A stretch of 38,135 bases of DNA from Sphingomonadales bacterium UBA7471 (GCA_002479765.1 DLOZ01000021.1:1-38135), one strand, 5' to 3'; numbered from the stretch's first letter, positions 16,198 through 22,608 are shown. A program made the numbers and translations. The notes: a model not told the origin generated them from the sequence alone.

Positions 16198-16956
16198 TTA
16201 TTCGCCTTGCCAGTTAGGTTTGCGTTTTTCAGCAAAGGCGAGCGCACCCTCACGCGAGTCCTTCGACGTGAAAACGGGGCCGCAGATTTCATTCTGCTTC
16301 TTCCACATCTCCGCCGAATTCCAATCCGGACGCTCATTGATCACGCGCTTGGTCGCAATCAGCGCGAGCGGACCATTCGCTGCGACCTTGGCCGCAAGCT
16401 CAAGCGCGGCATCAATGGCAGCGCCATCGGTGATGCGATTGACAAAGCCCACCTCATAGGCCCGCTGTGCCGAGATAAAATCACCTGTCAGCGCAAGTTC
16501 CATCGCCATGCGCTTGCCGATAATCGATGGCAAGGTGAGCAAACCGCCAGCTGCTGCAACAAGGCTGCGCTTGACCTCGGGTATGCCGAACTGCGCCTTG
16601 TCATTCGCCACCAACAGGTCGCACGCGATCGCGATTTCCATACCGCCAGCCAGTGCATAGCCCTCAACCGCGCCAATCAATGGCTTTGCAGGTGGGGATT
16701 CAATGAACCCGGCAAAACCCTTGCCCTTGATGCTGGGCAACTCGCCGCGCAGAAAGGCCTTCAGGTCCATGCCAGAGCAGAATGTGCCGCCAGCGCCCGT
16801 GATGATACCCGCGTTCAGGCTCTTGTCACCGTCAAGCTGTTCCATGGCCGCAGCGATGCCTTGCGCGACCGCTTGGTTGACGGCGTTCTTGGCCTCAGGC
16901 CGGTTGATGGTGATGATCAGGACGCCGTCCTGCGCTTGGGTTAGGACTTCAGACAT
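16198..16956 (-). CDS. Enoyl-CoA hydratase (crotonase family)
   Basis: A 252-residue crotonase of standard length. Both catalytic glutamate positions are present: GGMEIAIACD and FGIPEVKRSL. The oxyanion segments are FCSGMDLKAFLRGE and VEGYALAGGMEIA. It should add water to a trans-2-enoyl-CoA after the acyl-CoA dehydrogenase step. It is the second gene of the dehydrogenase-led unit, separated from the dehydrogenase by 78 bp that hold a family B palindrome, and one base ahead of the ligase gene. An AGGAG site lies close before the ATG. It differs from the crotonase at 8819-9691, which lacks the first glutamate, so the two probably act on different intermediates. Confidence 0.94.
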   Translation of the reverse strand: MSEVLTQAQDGVLIITINRPEAKNAVNQAVAQGIAAAMEQLDGDKSLNAGIITGAGGTFCSGMDLKAFLRGELPSIKGKGFAGFIESPPAKPLIGAVEGYALAGGMEIAIACDLLVANDKAQFGIPEVKRSLVAAAGGLLTLPSIIGKRMAMELALTGDFISAQRAYEVGFVNRITDGAAIDAALELAAKVAANGPLALIATKRVINERPDWNSAEMWKKQNEICGPVFTSKDSREGALAFAEKRKPNWQGE

Positions 16957-16992
16957 TGCATTCTCCTAAACAAAAACCGTGCCCGCCATTGA

Positions 16993-17022
16993 AGCGCCCT
17001 TCGACAGGCTCAGGGCTACGGT
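16993..17022. repeat. Short palindromic repeat, family B half-unit
   Basis: CGCCCTTCGACAGGCTCAGG followed by GCTACGGT, with CCCT...AGGG pairing across a short loop. This is the right-hand arm pattern of the longer family B elements at 19466 and 19838, without their internal hairpin. It lies in the 78-bp gap between the acyl-CoA dehydrogenase and crotonase genes. Confidence 0.75.
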
Positions 17023-17034
17023 ATTTAATATGGC

Positions 17035-18246
17035 TCACCGCCCCTTGGGCAAACCCAGCACATGTTCGCCGATGATATTTTTTTGGATCTGGCTGGTGCC
17101 CCCGCCGATGGTGGCGGAAAAACTGTTCAGGTAAGACCGGTGCCAATAGCCGTCATCGACCGCATTCTCGTCACCCACATAATAGCCCGCCCGCGTTCCT
17201 TGAAACTGGAGCGAGAATTCGGTGAGCTCGCGCACCAGCTCGGTCCGCGCCAGCTTGTTCATGAGCGCAAGGCCCATCGGACGGTCACTGGTCAGCGGCG
17301 CCATACGGCGGCGTTGGTTGTTGAGGTTCAGCGCCTGAATTTCGATCATATAATCGACCAGCCTGTCGCGCATGACGGGATCGTCGAGCACAGGCTTGCC
17401 GCCGCGCTTGGCCGAACGCGCCATATCGATGACGCCCATGACATCCATTTCCTTGACGAAATACCCACCGACCGGATTGACCTTCGCGCCGCGCTCATAC
17501 TCAAGCGTCTTCATCGCGACCATCCAGCCCTGCCCTTCTTCGCCGACGAGGCCTGACGCTGGAATGCGGGCATCGGTGAAGAAGCATTGGGTGAAGCCAT
17601 ATTCGCCCGTCAATTTCTTCAAGCGCCGCGTTTCAACGCCGGGAATCTTCATCGGCGCGAGGAAGAACGATAGCCCTGCATATTTGCTTGGCCCGTCATT
17701 CGATGTCCGCGCAAGCAGGATCATATAATCGGCGCGGTCGCCCAATGATGTCCAGATTTTCGAACCGTTGATGACATATTCATCACCATCGCGCACCGCT
17801 TTGGTCTGCGCACTGCCAAGGTCCGAACCATGCTCTGGCTCCGAAAAGCCCTGACACCAGATTTCTTCCGCCGACAGCATCGGCTTAATGAAACGGCGCT
17901 TGTCCTCTTCACGGCCAATGTCGAGTAACAATGGACCCGTCCAACCGTTCGCAATCGCGTTGAGCATGATCGGCGCGTCATGGCTTTTCATGACGCGTGT
18001 GGCGATCCGTTGATATTCGGGGTGCATGCCATAGCCACCATATTCGGTGGGCCAGGACATGCCAAAATAACCAGCCTCATAAACCTTGCGCTGCCAGTCC
18101 CGCAGAAAATCAAACTGCTGATCGGTGGAAACTTCCATGAAGGTCAGCGGCAACATAAAGCCCGGGTCGCGCACCGTGTTTTCGGCGAACCACGCATCGC
18201 ATTGCTTTTCGAAATCGGCTAATTCTTGGGGACTTGGTTTGCTCAT
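17035..18246 (-). CDS. Acyl-CoA dehydrogenase family protein
   Basis: A 403-residue FAD-dependent acyl-CoA dehydrogenase that makes the 2,3-double bond in acyl-CoA. It has IWCQGFSEPEHGSDLGS and GSKIWTSLGDRADYMILLART in the flavin-binding sheet domain, and the C-terminal GGGTSQIQKNIIGEHVLGLP. In medium-chain enzymes the catalytic glutamate stands just before GTSQIQ; here that position is glycine (TIGGGTSQIQ). A glutamate is instead available in MKTLEYERG, the helix G position used by isovaleryl- and long-chain enzymes. GAGGAA lies six bases before the ATG. It heads the unit dehydrogenase-crotonase-ligase-P450-aldehyde dehydrogenase and has the 18-bp operator 21 bp upstream. Similar enzymes act on branched or cyclic acyl-CoAs. 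Confidence 0.95.
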   Translation of the reverse strand: MSKPSPQELADFEKQCDAWFAENTVRDPGFMLPLTFMEVSTDQQFDFLRDWQRKVYEAGYFGMSWPTEYGGYGMHPEYQRIATRVMKSHDAPIMLNAIANGWTGPLLLDIGREEDKRRFIKPMLSAEEIWCQGFSEPEHGSDLGSAQTKAVRDGDEYVINGSKIWTSLGDRADYMILLARTSNDGPSKYAGLSFFLAPMKIPGVETRRLKKLTGEYGFTQCFFTDARIPASGLVGEEGQGWMVAMKTLEYERGAKVNPVGGYFVKEMDVMGVIDMARSAKRGGKPVLDDPVMRDRLVDYMIEIQALNLNNQRRRMAPLTSDRPMGLALMNKLARTELVRELTEFSLQFQGTRAGYYVGDENAVDDGYWHRSYLNSFSATIGGGTSQIQKNIIGEHVLGLPKGR

Positions 18247-18267
18247 GGCTGATTCCTCTCTCGCTTA

Positions 18268-18285
18268 TTTAATTGCGCGATTAAA
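18268..18285. promoter_or_regulatory. Candidate TetR operator before the acyl-CoA dehydrogenase-led unit
   Basis: TTTAAT-TGCGCG-ATTAAA, an inverted repeat with perfect 6-bp arms, located 21 bp upstream of the dehydrogenase ATG. Arms, spacer length and distance to the start codon match the site before the thiolase gene. The TTAA elements are eight bases apart, which distinguishes it from a CtrA site (seven). Confidence 0.65.
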
Positions 18286-18327
18286 GAGGCGATTGCAACA
18301 GCGAAATCCTGCCTGTTCGCGGACGAC

Positions 18328-19458
18328 TTAGCCTTTCTTAAACGGCGCCATTTCGCCCAGAAACTCTATCTGCCGCTCCATCGCCTGACTTTCGCGGGCA
18401 AGGAAATCGGCAACCGCGGAACGAAAGCCTGCATTGGCGATATAATGCGCCGAATATGTAGGGACGGCCTCATATCCGCGGGCCAGCTTATGCTCACCTT
18501 GCGCGCCCGCCTCAACCCGGGGCAAGCCGTGCGCGATCGCGTAATCAATGGCCTGATAATAACATAGTTCAAAATGCAGAAACGGCACGTCGCGGGTGCA
18601 GCCCCAATAGCGGCCATAGAGGCAATCCGGGCTGACAAAGTTCAGCGCACCCGCAATCGGCCGGTCGCCATCATATGCGAGGAACAGGACAATGCTGTCC
18701 TGCATGCTTTCCCCGATAAGGTCGAAAAACGCGCGCGTCAGATAAGGCTGCCCCCATTTGCGCGCACCGGTATCTTGGTAAAATACCCAAAAGGCATCCC
18801 AATGATCAGGCGTAATCTCTGCGCCGCGGATTTGCGCAATGCGGACGGCGGATTGTGCAGCCGCACGCTCCTTGCGAATGGCCTTGCGCTTGCGTGACGA
18901 CAATGCGGACAAGAAACCGTCAAAGTCGGCATAATCCCGGTTTTGCCAATGAAATTGCGTGCCCATGCGCGTCAGCCACCCCGCCGCACGAAACAACGCC
19001 AGCTCGCCCTCTTCAACAAAAGTTGCATGCGCAGACGACAGGCCATTTTGGTCCACAACCGCTTCGGCAGCGGCCAATATCGTGGGTGCAAGCGCTGAAT
19101 CGCGCAACAACAATCGCGGCCCCGGCACGGGCGAGAAGGGCGCAGCAATCTGCAACTTGGGATAATATTGCCCGCCCGCCCGTTCAAACGCATCCGCCCA
19201 ATGATGGTCGAACACATATTCGCCCTGGCTGTGGCTCTTAAGATAGGCAGGAAGCGCAGCAGCGGGAACGCCGTCCGCATCGCGGATCATGATCGGCGCA
19301 GGCGACCAGCCCGTGCCGGGGCCAACGCTACCCGATTCCTCCAACGCCGCCAAAAACGCGTGGGTAACAAACGGGTTGCCCCGCGGGTTCAGCGCATCCC
19401 ACTGGTCGGCGGGAATATCGCTGACCTTGCTCAAGAGTTCGGCGGTGACTTCAGACAT
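18328..19458 (-). CDS. GNAT/FemAB-like N-acetyltransferase family protein (COG3146 type)
   Basis: A 376-residue cytoplasmic protein with two tandem GNAT-like halves, as in the FemAB-like DUF482 group. Typical segments are PFVTHAFLAALEESGSVG near the N-terminus, YVFDHHWADAFERAGGQYYPKLQ, SSRKRKAIRKERAAAQ, GRYWGCTRDVPFLHFELCYYQAIDYAI and GAQGEHKLARGYEAVPTYSAHYI. The family is annotated as peptidoglycan-recognition or aminoacyltransferase-like, but no substrate has been established that I know of. The gene follows the acyl-CoA dehydrogenase operator region and is read in the same direction; the 81-bp gap contains that operator, so it is probably a separate unit. A family B repeat lies just upstream of its start. 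Confidence 0.88.
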   Translation of the reverse strand: MSEVTAELLSKVSDIPADQWDALNPRGNPFVTHAFLAALEESGSVGPGTGWSPAPIMIRDADGVPAAALPAYLKSHSQGEYVFDHHWADAFERAGGQYYPKLQIAAPFSPVPGPRLLLRDSALAPTILAAAEAVVDQNGLSSAHATFVEEGELALFRAAGWLTRMGTQFHWQNRDYADFDGFLSALSSRKRKAIRKERAAAQSAVRIAQIRGAEITPDHWDAFWVFYQDTGARKWGQPYLTRAFFDLIGESMQDSIVLFLAYDGDRPIAGALNFVSPDCLYGRYWGCTRDVPFLHFELCYYQAIDYAIAHGLPRVEAGAQGEHKLARGYEAVPTYSAHYIANAGFRSAVADFLARESQAMERQIEFLGEMAPFKKG

Positions 19459-19465
19459 CGAAATC

Positions 19466-19518
19466 GTACCGTAGCCCTGAGCAGCAGTTGTGCAGCAACT
19501 GCGTCTGTCGAAGGGTGG
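19466..19518. repeat. Family B palindromic repeat abutting the GIY-YIG stop codon
   Basis: A 53-bp element running from CGTACCGTAGCCCTGAGC to CGAAGGGTGG, whose outer arms CCCT(GAG)...GAAGGG pair. Inside is a perfect 7-bp-stem hairpin GCAGTTG-TGCAG-CAACTGC (19484-19502). Its last base is adjacent to the GIY-YIG stop codon (19519-19521). The left half of the element at 19838-19958 is a direct copy, with compensating changes in the inner hairpin (GCAGTCG/CGACTGC), so base pairing is conserved though sequence is not. Confidence 0.9.
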
Positions 19519-19821
19519 TCATCGGTTGCGGCTGCGGCATTTGGCTAACTCCGATATCTGATCCCAATTACCCTGAGCCAGCGCTTCTTTTTTAGCTCGG
19601 CTCCAACCCTTGATCTGCTTTTCCGCAGTCTTGGCATCGTCACGCGTCTGAAATGCGTCATTCCAAATCAGTTCAACGGGTCGACGCTTGTAGGTATAGC
19701 CCGGAAACGCCCCCGACTGATGCTCTGCCAGTCGCTGTTCCATATTGTCGGTGTGCCCAACATAATAAGAGCCGTCGAAACATTTCAATATGTAGCAATG
19801 AAACATCCAGTCGCTTGTCAT
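19519..19821 (-). CDS. Single-domain GIY-YIG nuclease family protein
   Basis: A 100-residue protein that is one GIY-YIG fold: CYILKCFDGSYYVGHTDNMEQRLAEH (the degenerate GIY and YIG strands and the conserved Arg), then AFPGYTYKRRPVELIWNDAFQTRDDAKTAEKQIKGWSRAKKEAL with the conserved glutamate in AEKQIKGW. GIY-YIG domains cut DNA using one metal ion; stand-alone copies of this size (UPF0213-like) have no settled role. It is translated between two palindromic family B repeats: one abuts the stop codon and the other starts 16 bp before the ATG. The basic tail AKCRSRNR stops exactly where the repeat begins. This setting recalls REP-associated transposase genes; a functional link is inference. Confidence 0.92.
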   Translation of the reverse strand: MTSDWMFHCYILKCFDGSYYVGHTDNMEQRLAEHQSGAFPGYTYKRRPVELIWNDAFQTRDDAKTAEKQIKGWSRAKKEALAQGNWDQISELAKCRSRNR

Positions 19822-19837
19822 CGCTTCAGCCCCACCA

Positions 19838-19958
19838 TTACCGCAGCCCTGAGCAGCAGTCGTGCAACGACTGCGTCCGTCGAAGGGCGGTCCGAACCGG
19901 AGAAGCGCCCTTCGACTTTCACCAGCGCCCAGGCGCTGGTGGCTCAGGACTACGGTAA
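19838..19958. repeat. Composite family B inverted repeat upstream of the GIY-YIG gene
   Basis: A 121-bp element bounded by TTACCG and CGGTAA. The left half (19838-19890) copies the element at 19466. The right half is inverted: CGCCCTTCGAC, then a perfect palindrome at 19920-19941 (10-bp arms CACCAGCGCC and GGCGCTGGTG with CA between), then CTCAGGACTACGGTAA. Left and right outer arms pair over most of their length, and each half has its own inner hairpin, so single-stranded DNA or RNA could form a three-way or cruciform shape. It fills the gap between the GIY-YIG and RidA genes. Confidence 0.92.
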
Positions 19959-19975
19959 TTTTTGCACATCCGTTC

Positions 19976-20437
19976 TTAGCTTCGAACCTTTACCACGCAG
20001 TCGATTTCGACAGTTGCATCGCGTGGCAATACAGGGACAGAGACAGCGGCACGTGCATGCTTGCCTGCGTCGCCGAACACGGCTTCCATCAGGTCCGATG
20101 CGCCATTGGCGGCTTCGGGTTGGTCGGTGAAGTCCGGAGTCGACGCAACAAAGACGCCAAGCTTGACGATGCGTTCCACGCGGTCGAGGTCGCCGCCAAG
20201 GGCTGCCTTCATCTGCGCGATCAGCATGATTCCGCACGCCTTGGCAGCCGCCTTACCCTCTTCAAGACTGCGCGTATCGCCGACTTTGCCGGTGACAACC
20301 TTGCCATCGACAAAGGGCAACTGGCCCGAAATGAACAGCATTCCGTTTGCTTCGACCGCAGGCACATAGGATGCGACCGGCGCTGCCGGTGCAGGGAGAG
20401 TAATGCCGAGCTCGGCCAATTTTGCTTCTATCATCAT
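19976..20437 (-). CDS. RidA family protein (YjgF/YER057c/UK114)
   Basis: A 153-residue RidA protein of the longer subfamily. Features: SYVPAVEANGMLFISGQLPFVDGKVV, GDTRSLEEGKAAAKACGIMLIAQMKAALGGDLDRVERIVKLGVFVAS, FTDQPEAANGASDLMEAVFG, HARAAVSVPVLPRDATVEIDCVVKV. The arginine in HARAAVSV is the residue that positions the imine or enamine substrate in deaminase-active members. Such proteins remove reactive 2-aminoacrylate-type intermediates in the cytoplasm. Its ATG at 20437 overlaps the stop of the HAD gene (ATGA); a second ATG follows directly. It is the third gene of a coupled DUF3572-HAD-RidA unit. Confidence 0.93.
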   Translation of the reverse strand: MMIEAKLAELGITLPAPAAPVASYVPAVEANGMLFISGQLPFVDGKVVTGKVGDTRSLEEGKAAAKACGIMLIAQMKAALGGDLDRVERIVKLGVFVASTPDFTDQPEAANGASDLMEAVFGDAGKHARAAVSVPVLPRDATVEIDCVVKVRS

Positions 20438-21078
20438 GCTACCTTTTCCAAACTGGGCGCTGGCGCATTCGCAACCAGCCGCTCCCTAATCCAAACTTCT
20501 GCGTCCGCCCAACGATCCAGCCGCGCGTGCGCAGATTTCGAAGGCTTCACGCGGTCCCACAGCAATGGCTCACCGACAAAATGCAGCCGCCAGACATGGG
20601 GATGCTGCTCGCCAACCGACTCATGCTGATGCCCAAGATCGTCGACGAATACGGCAACGCTGGGTTTATATGCGTCCAAAATCCGGCCAAGTGCCTCGCC
20701 CTTGCCGCCTTGGTTGCAATAGACCGGCGCGTCGATGCCCACGGCCTTCAACTGCTCGGTCCGGGGCCCTGCGCGGTGGTCGAGCAAATTGGTGAGGATA
20801 ACAACATCGGCATGTTCGCGCAGCCGGTTGAGGCTCTCAACCGCGCCGTCAATCGCTTGCTGGCGGTGCATTTCGGTATCGAAAAAGCCGTTGAGCAGGT
20901 CCCAGACCATGCCGCGCTCGACGACCGTGCCATCATGCTTGTGGCGCAATGCCTCGCCCCAATCGCCGTGGACGAGGTCAAAATGAATATGATGCGCGTC
21001 GTCGAGCCAGTCGCGGAAGGGCACGATCATGTGCAACAGCACCTCATCGCAATCGGAAATTAGCAATGGCCTACTCAT
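20434..21078 (-). CDS. HAD family hydrolase
   Basis: A 214-residue HAD-superfamily protein. Motif I is SDCDEVLLH (nucleophile and acid aspartates), motif II is ILTNL, the lysine is in NQGGKGEALGRIL, and motif IV is VFVDDLGHQHES. The long cap between motifs I and II has many His and Trp residues (DAHHIHFDLVHGDWGEALRHKHDG). The family contains phosphatases and dehalogenases; the substrate is unknown. The ATG at 21078 overlaps the stop of the upstream DUF3572 gene (ATGA), and its own stop overlaps the RidA start, giving a tightly coupled three-gene unit. The longer in-frame start at 21141 lies inside DUF3572 and is rejected. Confidence 0.9.
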   Translation of the reverse strand: MSRPLLISDCDEVLLHMIVPFRDWLDDAHHIHFDLVHGDWGEALRHKHDGTVVERGMVWDLLNGFFDTEMHRQQAIDGAVESLNRLREHADVVILTNLLDHRAGPRTEQLKAVGIDAPVYCNQGGKGEALGRILDAYKPSVAVFVDDLGHQHESVGEQHPHVWRLHFVGEPLLWDRVKPSKSAHARLDRWADAEVWIRERLVANAPAPSLEKVA

Positions 21079-21344
21079 GCTTCTAACTCCTGCCGTGCCT
21101 GAACAAGTAATGCAGGCGACACCCCGATGACTGCAGCGCAAGCGATGAGGTCGGGCTCATACGCCTCAAGAAAGGATAATATCGCCGCTTGCGTGCCGCG
21201 TTCGGTGATCGAACTGCGCAGCCCTTCGGGTGTCAGGCCAGTCAGCGACAAAAGCCGCGCCGCCCGTGCTTCTTCCATCAACGCCCAAGCCAAAGCCTGA
21301 AACGCCATACCCGATGCGTCTAACTTGCCATTTGTTTCATGCAT
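21075..21344 (-). CDS. DUF3572 family protein
   Basis: An 89-residue, mostly helical protein with the DUF3572 pattern: AFQALAWALMEEARAARLLSLTGLTPEGLRSSI, then FLEAYEPDLIACAAVIGVSPALLVQARQEL. The function is unknown. In alphaproteobacteria this gene commonly stands back-to-back with divK, as it does here, with 53 bp between the starts. That conserved neighbourhood hints at a shared control region but not at a shared task. Its stop overlaps the next gene (ATGA). A perfect 14-bp palindrome begins five bases upstream of its start codon. Confidence 0.9.
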   Translation of the reverse strand: MHETNGKLDASGMAFQALAWALMEEARAARLLSLTGLTPEGLRSSITERGTQAAILSFLEAYEPDLIACAAVIGVSPALLVQARQELEA

Positions 21345-21348
21345 GGCT

Positions 21349-21362
21349 TTCGCTTAAGCGAA
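21349..21362. promoter_or_regulatory. Perfect 14-bp palindrome in the DUF3572-divK divergent region
   Basis: TTCGCTTAAGCGAA is fully self-complementary and extends to 18 bp with one mismatched pair. It lies five bases from the DUF3572 ATG and 35 bp before the divK ATG. It is neither a canonical CtrA site (TTAA-N7-TTAA) nor a GANTC methylation site. A role as operator or as an RNA hairpin in either leader is possible. Confidence 0.4.
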
Positions 21363-21397
21363 GGCATCCACGAACGCAAAGCGGGAAAAGAGCGGTA

Positions 21398-21763
21398 ATG
21401 TCGAAAAAGGTGATGATCGTTGAGGATAATGAGCTGAACCTCAAGCTATTCACGGACTTGCTGCGCGCCCATCAGTTTACCGTAGAAGGCGTGCGCGACG
21501 GGCGGCTGGCGCTGGAACAGGCGCGGACATTTGCGCCGGACCTCATCATCATGGACATTCAACTGCCGCATGTCAGCGGCATCGACCTGATTGAGGCGAT
21601 GCAAAAGGATGTGGCGTTATCCCCAATCCCCGTGCTCGCCGTGACCGCTTATGCGGGCAAAGGCGACGAAGACCGCATCATGGCCGCAGGCGCAAAAGGC
21701 TATCTGTCAAAGCCGGTGTCGGTGATGACCTTTCTGGAGGCAGTGCGGGGGATAATTGGATAG
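21398..21763 (+). CDS. divK: Single-domain response regulator DivK
   Basis: A 121-residue receiver domain without output domain, matching DivK of the alphaproteobacterial cell-cycle phosphorelay. Seen: KKVMIVEDNELNLKLFTDLL (acidic pair D10/E9 and the NELN typical of DivK), the phosphorylation site Asp53 in LIIMDIQLP, the conserved Thr in VLAVTAYAGKGDEDRI, and the Lys in YLSKPVSVMTFLEAV. In Caulobacter DivK is phosphorylated by PleC/DivJ and controls CtrA through DivL and CckA. The ATG at 21398 is chosen by family length; the long upstream extension is not coding. PleD, its usual neighbour in some relatives, is not next to it here. Confidence 0.95.
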   Translation: MSKKVMIVEDNELNLKLFTDLLRAHQFTVEGVRDGRLALEQARTFAPDLIIMDIQLPHVSGIDLIEAMQKDVALSPIPVLAVTAYAGKGDEDRIMAAGAKGYLSKPVSVMTFLEAVRGIIG

Positions 21764-21804
21764 CCTGAGCCTGGTTGCACAATAAAGTTAGCGAGGTGAT
21801 GACG

Positions 21805-22374
21805 ATGTTCGTGTCTGCGATAGTGATGGCGTCGCTGTTGGTGGCAGCAGAAGAACGCGATTGTAGTTATGATCGGACGGCAATGATGGCATTAAGCCAA
21901 AATGAATTCGATCAAGATATGTCGGGCGGGTGGCGAAAGCTCGCCGATGCGGGGTGCGAGCGTGAAGCCGCCGAGTTGATCGCGGACTGGAGGACAGCGC
22001 ACAAAAGCAGCTCAACCACTTTATATTGGCACGAAGGCCAAATGAGAGCGTCCATCGGCCAATATGATGCAGCGATTGCTCTGTTCGAAAAAGCCCGCAA
22101 ATCTGAAAGCGAAGATGCTGGTTGGGGTTGGAACCACTATGTGGACGGCACTATCGCATTTTTGAGAGGCGATAAGGCTGCACTCATGGCTTCACGAACC
22201 CGGCTATCGCTCATGCCTGAACTAGAAAGTGCAAAAAACGCGATCGACATACACGGCAACCCGGTCAAAACCGTTTGGCCATTGAACTTAGATGTTCTGG
22301 ATCGCTTAATTAGTTGCTGGGGGAAGAGCTACGATGAAGCATATAGTTGCTTGGGCTCGTCGAAATCTAACTGA
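21805..22374 (+). CDS. Hypothetical secreted protein with TPR-like repeat
   Basis: About 189 residues. An N-terminal hydrophobic stretch (MFVSAIVMASLLVAAEE) looks like a signal peptide. The rest is soluble and helical, with WHEGQMRASIGQYDAAIALFEKARKSE resembling one tetratricopeptide repeat, plus another weaker helical hairpin before it (WRKLADAGCEREAAELIADW). Four cysteines could form disulfides (CSYD, GCERE, SCWG, SCLG). I do not recognise a family. The start at 21805 has GAGG eight bases upstream; an ATG at 21799 is the alternative. Its base use is visibly less GC-rich at the 3' end than its neighbours, and it stands between divK and rpmG, so it may be a recent insertion. Confidence 0.6.
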   Translation: MFVSAIVMASLLVAAEERDCSYDRTAMMALSQNEFDQDMSGGWRKLADAGCEREAAELIADWRTAHKSSSTTLYWHEGQMRASIGQYDAAIALFEKARKSESEDAGWGWNHYVDGTIAFLRGDKAALMASRTRLSLMPELESAKNAIDIHGNPVKTVWPLNLDVLDRLISCWGKSYDEAYSCLGSSKSN

Positions 22375-22390
22375 GCGGACCGAATCAAAA

Positions 22391-22409
22391 AGGGCGCCCG
22401 AGGCGCCCT
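22391..22409 (-). terminator. Rho-independent terminator of rpmG
   Basis: Stem AGGGCGCC/GGCGCCCT (8 bp) with loop CGA; on the minus strand it is followed by a TTTTT run. It lies 32 bp after the rpmG stop and 17 bp after the stop of the convergent hypothetical gene, which it could also help to end. Confidence 0.8.
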
Positions 22410-22440
22410 GATCGATAGCTTATTCAAGCAGCGCGTTGGC

Positions 22441-22608
22441 TTACTTGATTTTGGCTTCCTTGAACTCGACATGCTTACGCACAACGGGGTCATATTTACG
22501 GAACGTCATCTTTTCAGTGATGTTGCGTGGATTTTTCTTGGTCACGTAGAAGAAGCCCGTGTCAGCGGTGCTGAGCAGCTTGATCTTGATCGTGGCTGGC
22601 TTCGCCAT
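22441..22608 (-). CDS. rpmG: 50S ribosomal protein L33
   Basis: A 55-residue protein starting MAKPATIKIKLLSTADTGFF, continuing YVTKKNPRN and FRKYDPVVRKHVEFKEAKIK. It is the proteobacterial L33 without the zinc-binding cysteines. L33 sits near the E site of the large ribosomal subunit. The start at 22608 is the only ATG that gives the family N-terminus. A clear terminator follows on the same strand. The ~325 bp upstream of it, up to the transporter gene, must contain its promoter, which I cannot pick out by eye. Confidence 0.97.
   Translation of the reverse strand: MAKPATIKIKLLSTADTGFFYVTKKNPRNITEKMTFRKYDPVVRKHVEFKEAKIK

Noticed and set aside
16197..16337. An N-terminal extension of the acyl-CoA ligase
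   Set aside because: It would overlap 140 bp of the crotonase gene in another frame and is Arg-rich without family counterpart.
18268..18285. The TTAA pairs in the operators as CtrA binding sites
   Set aside because: CtrA needs TTAA-N7-TTAA; spacing here is eight in all three sites, and the genes are catabolic.
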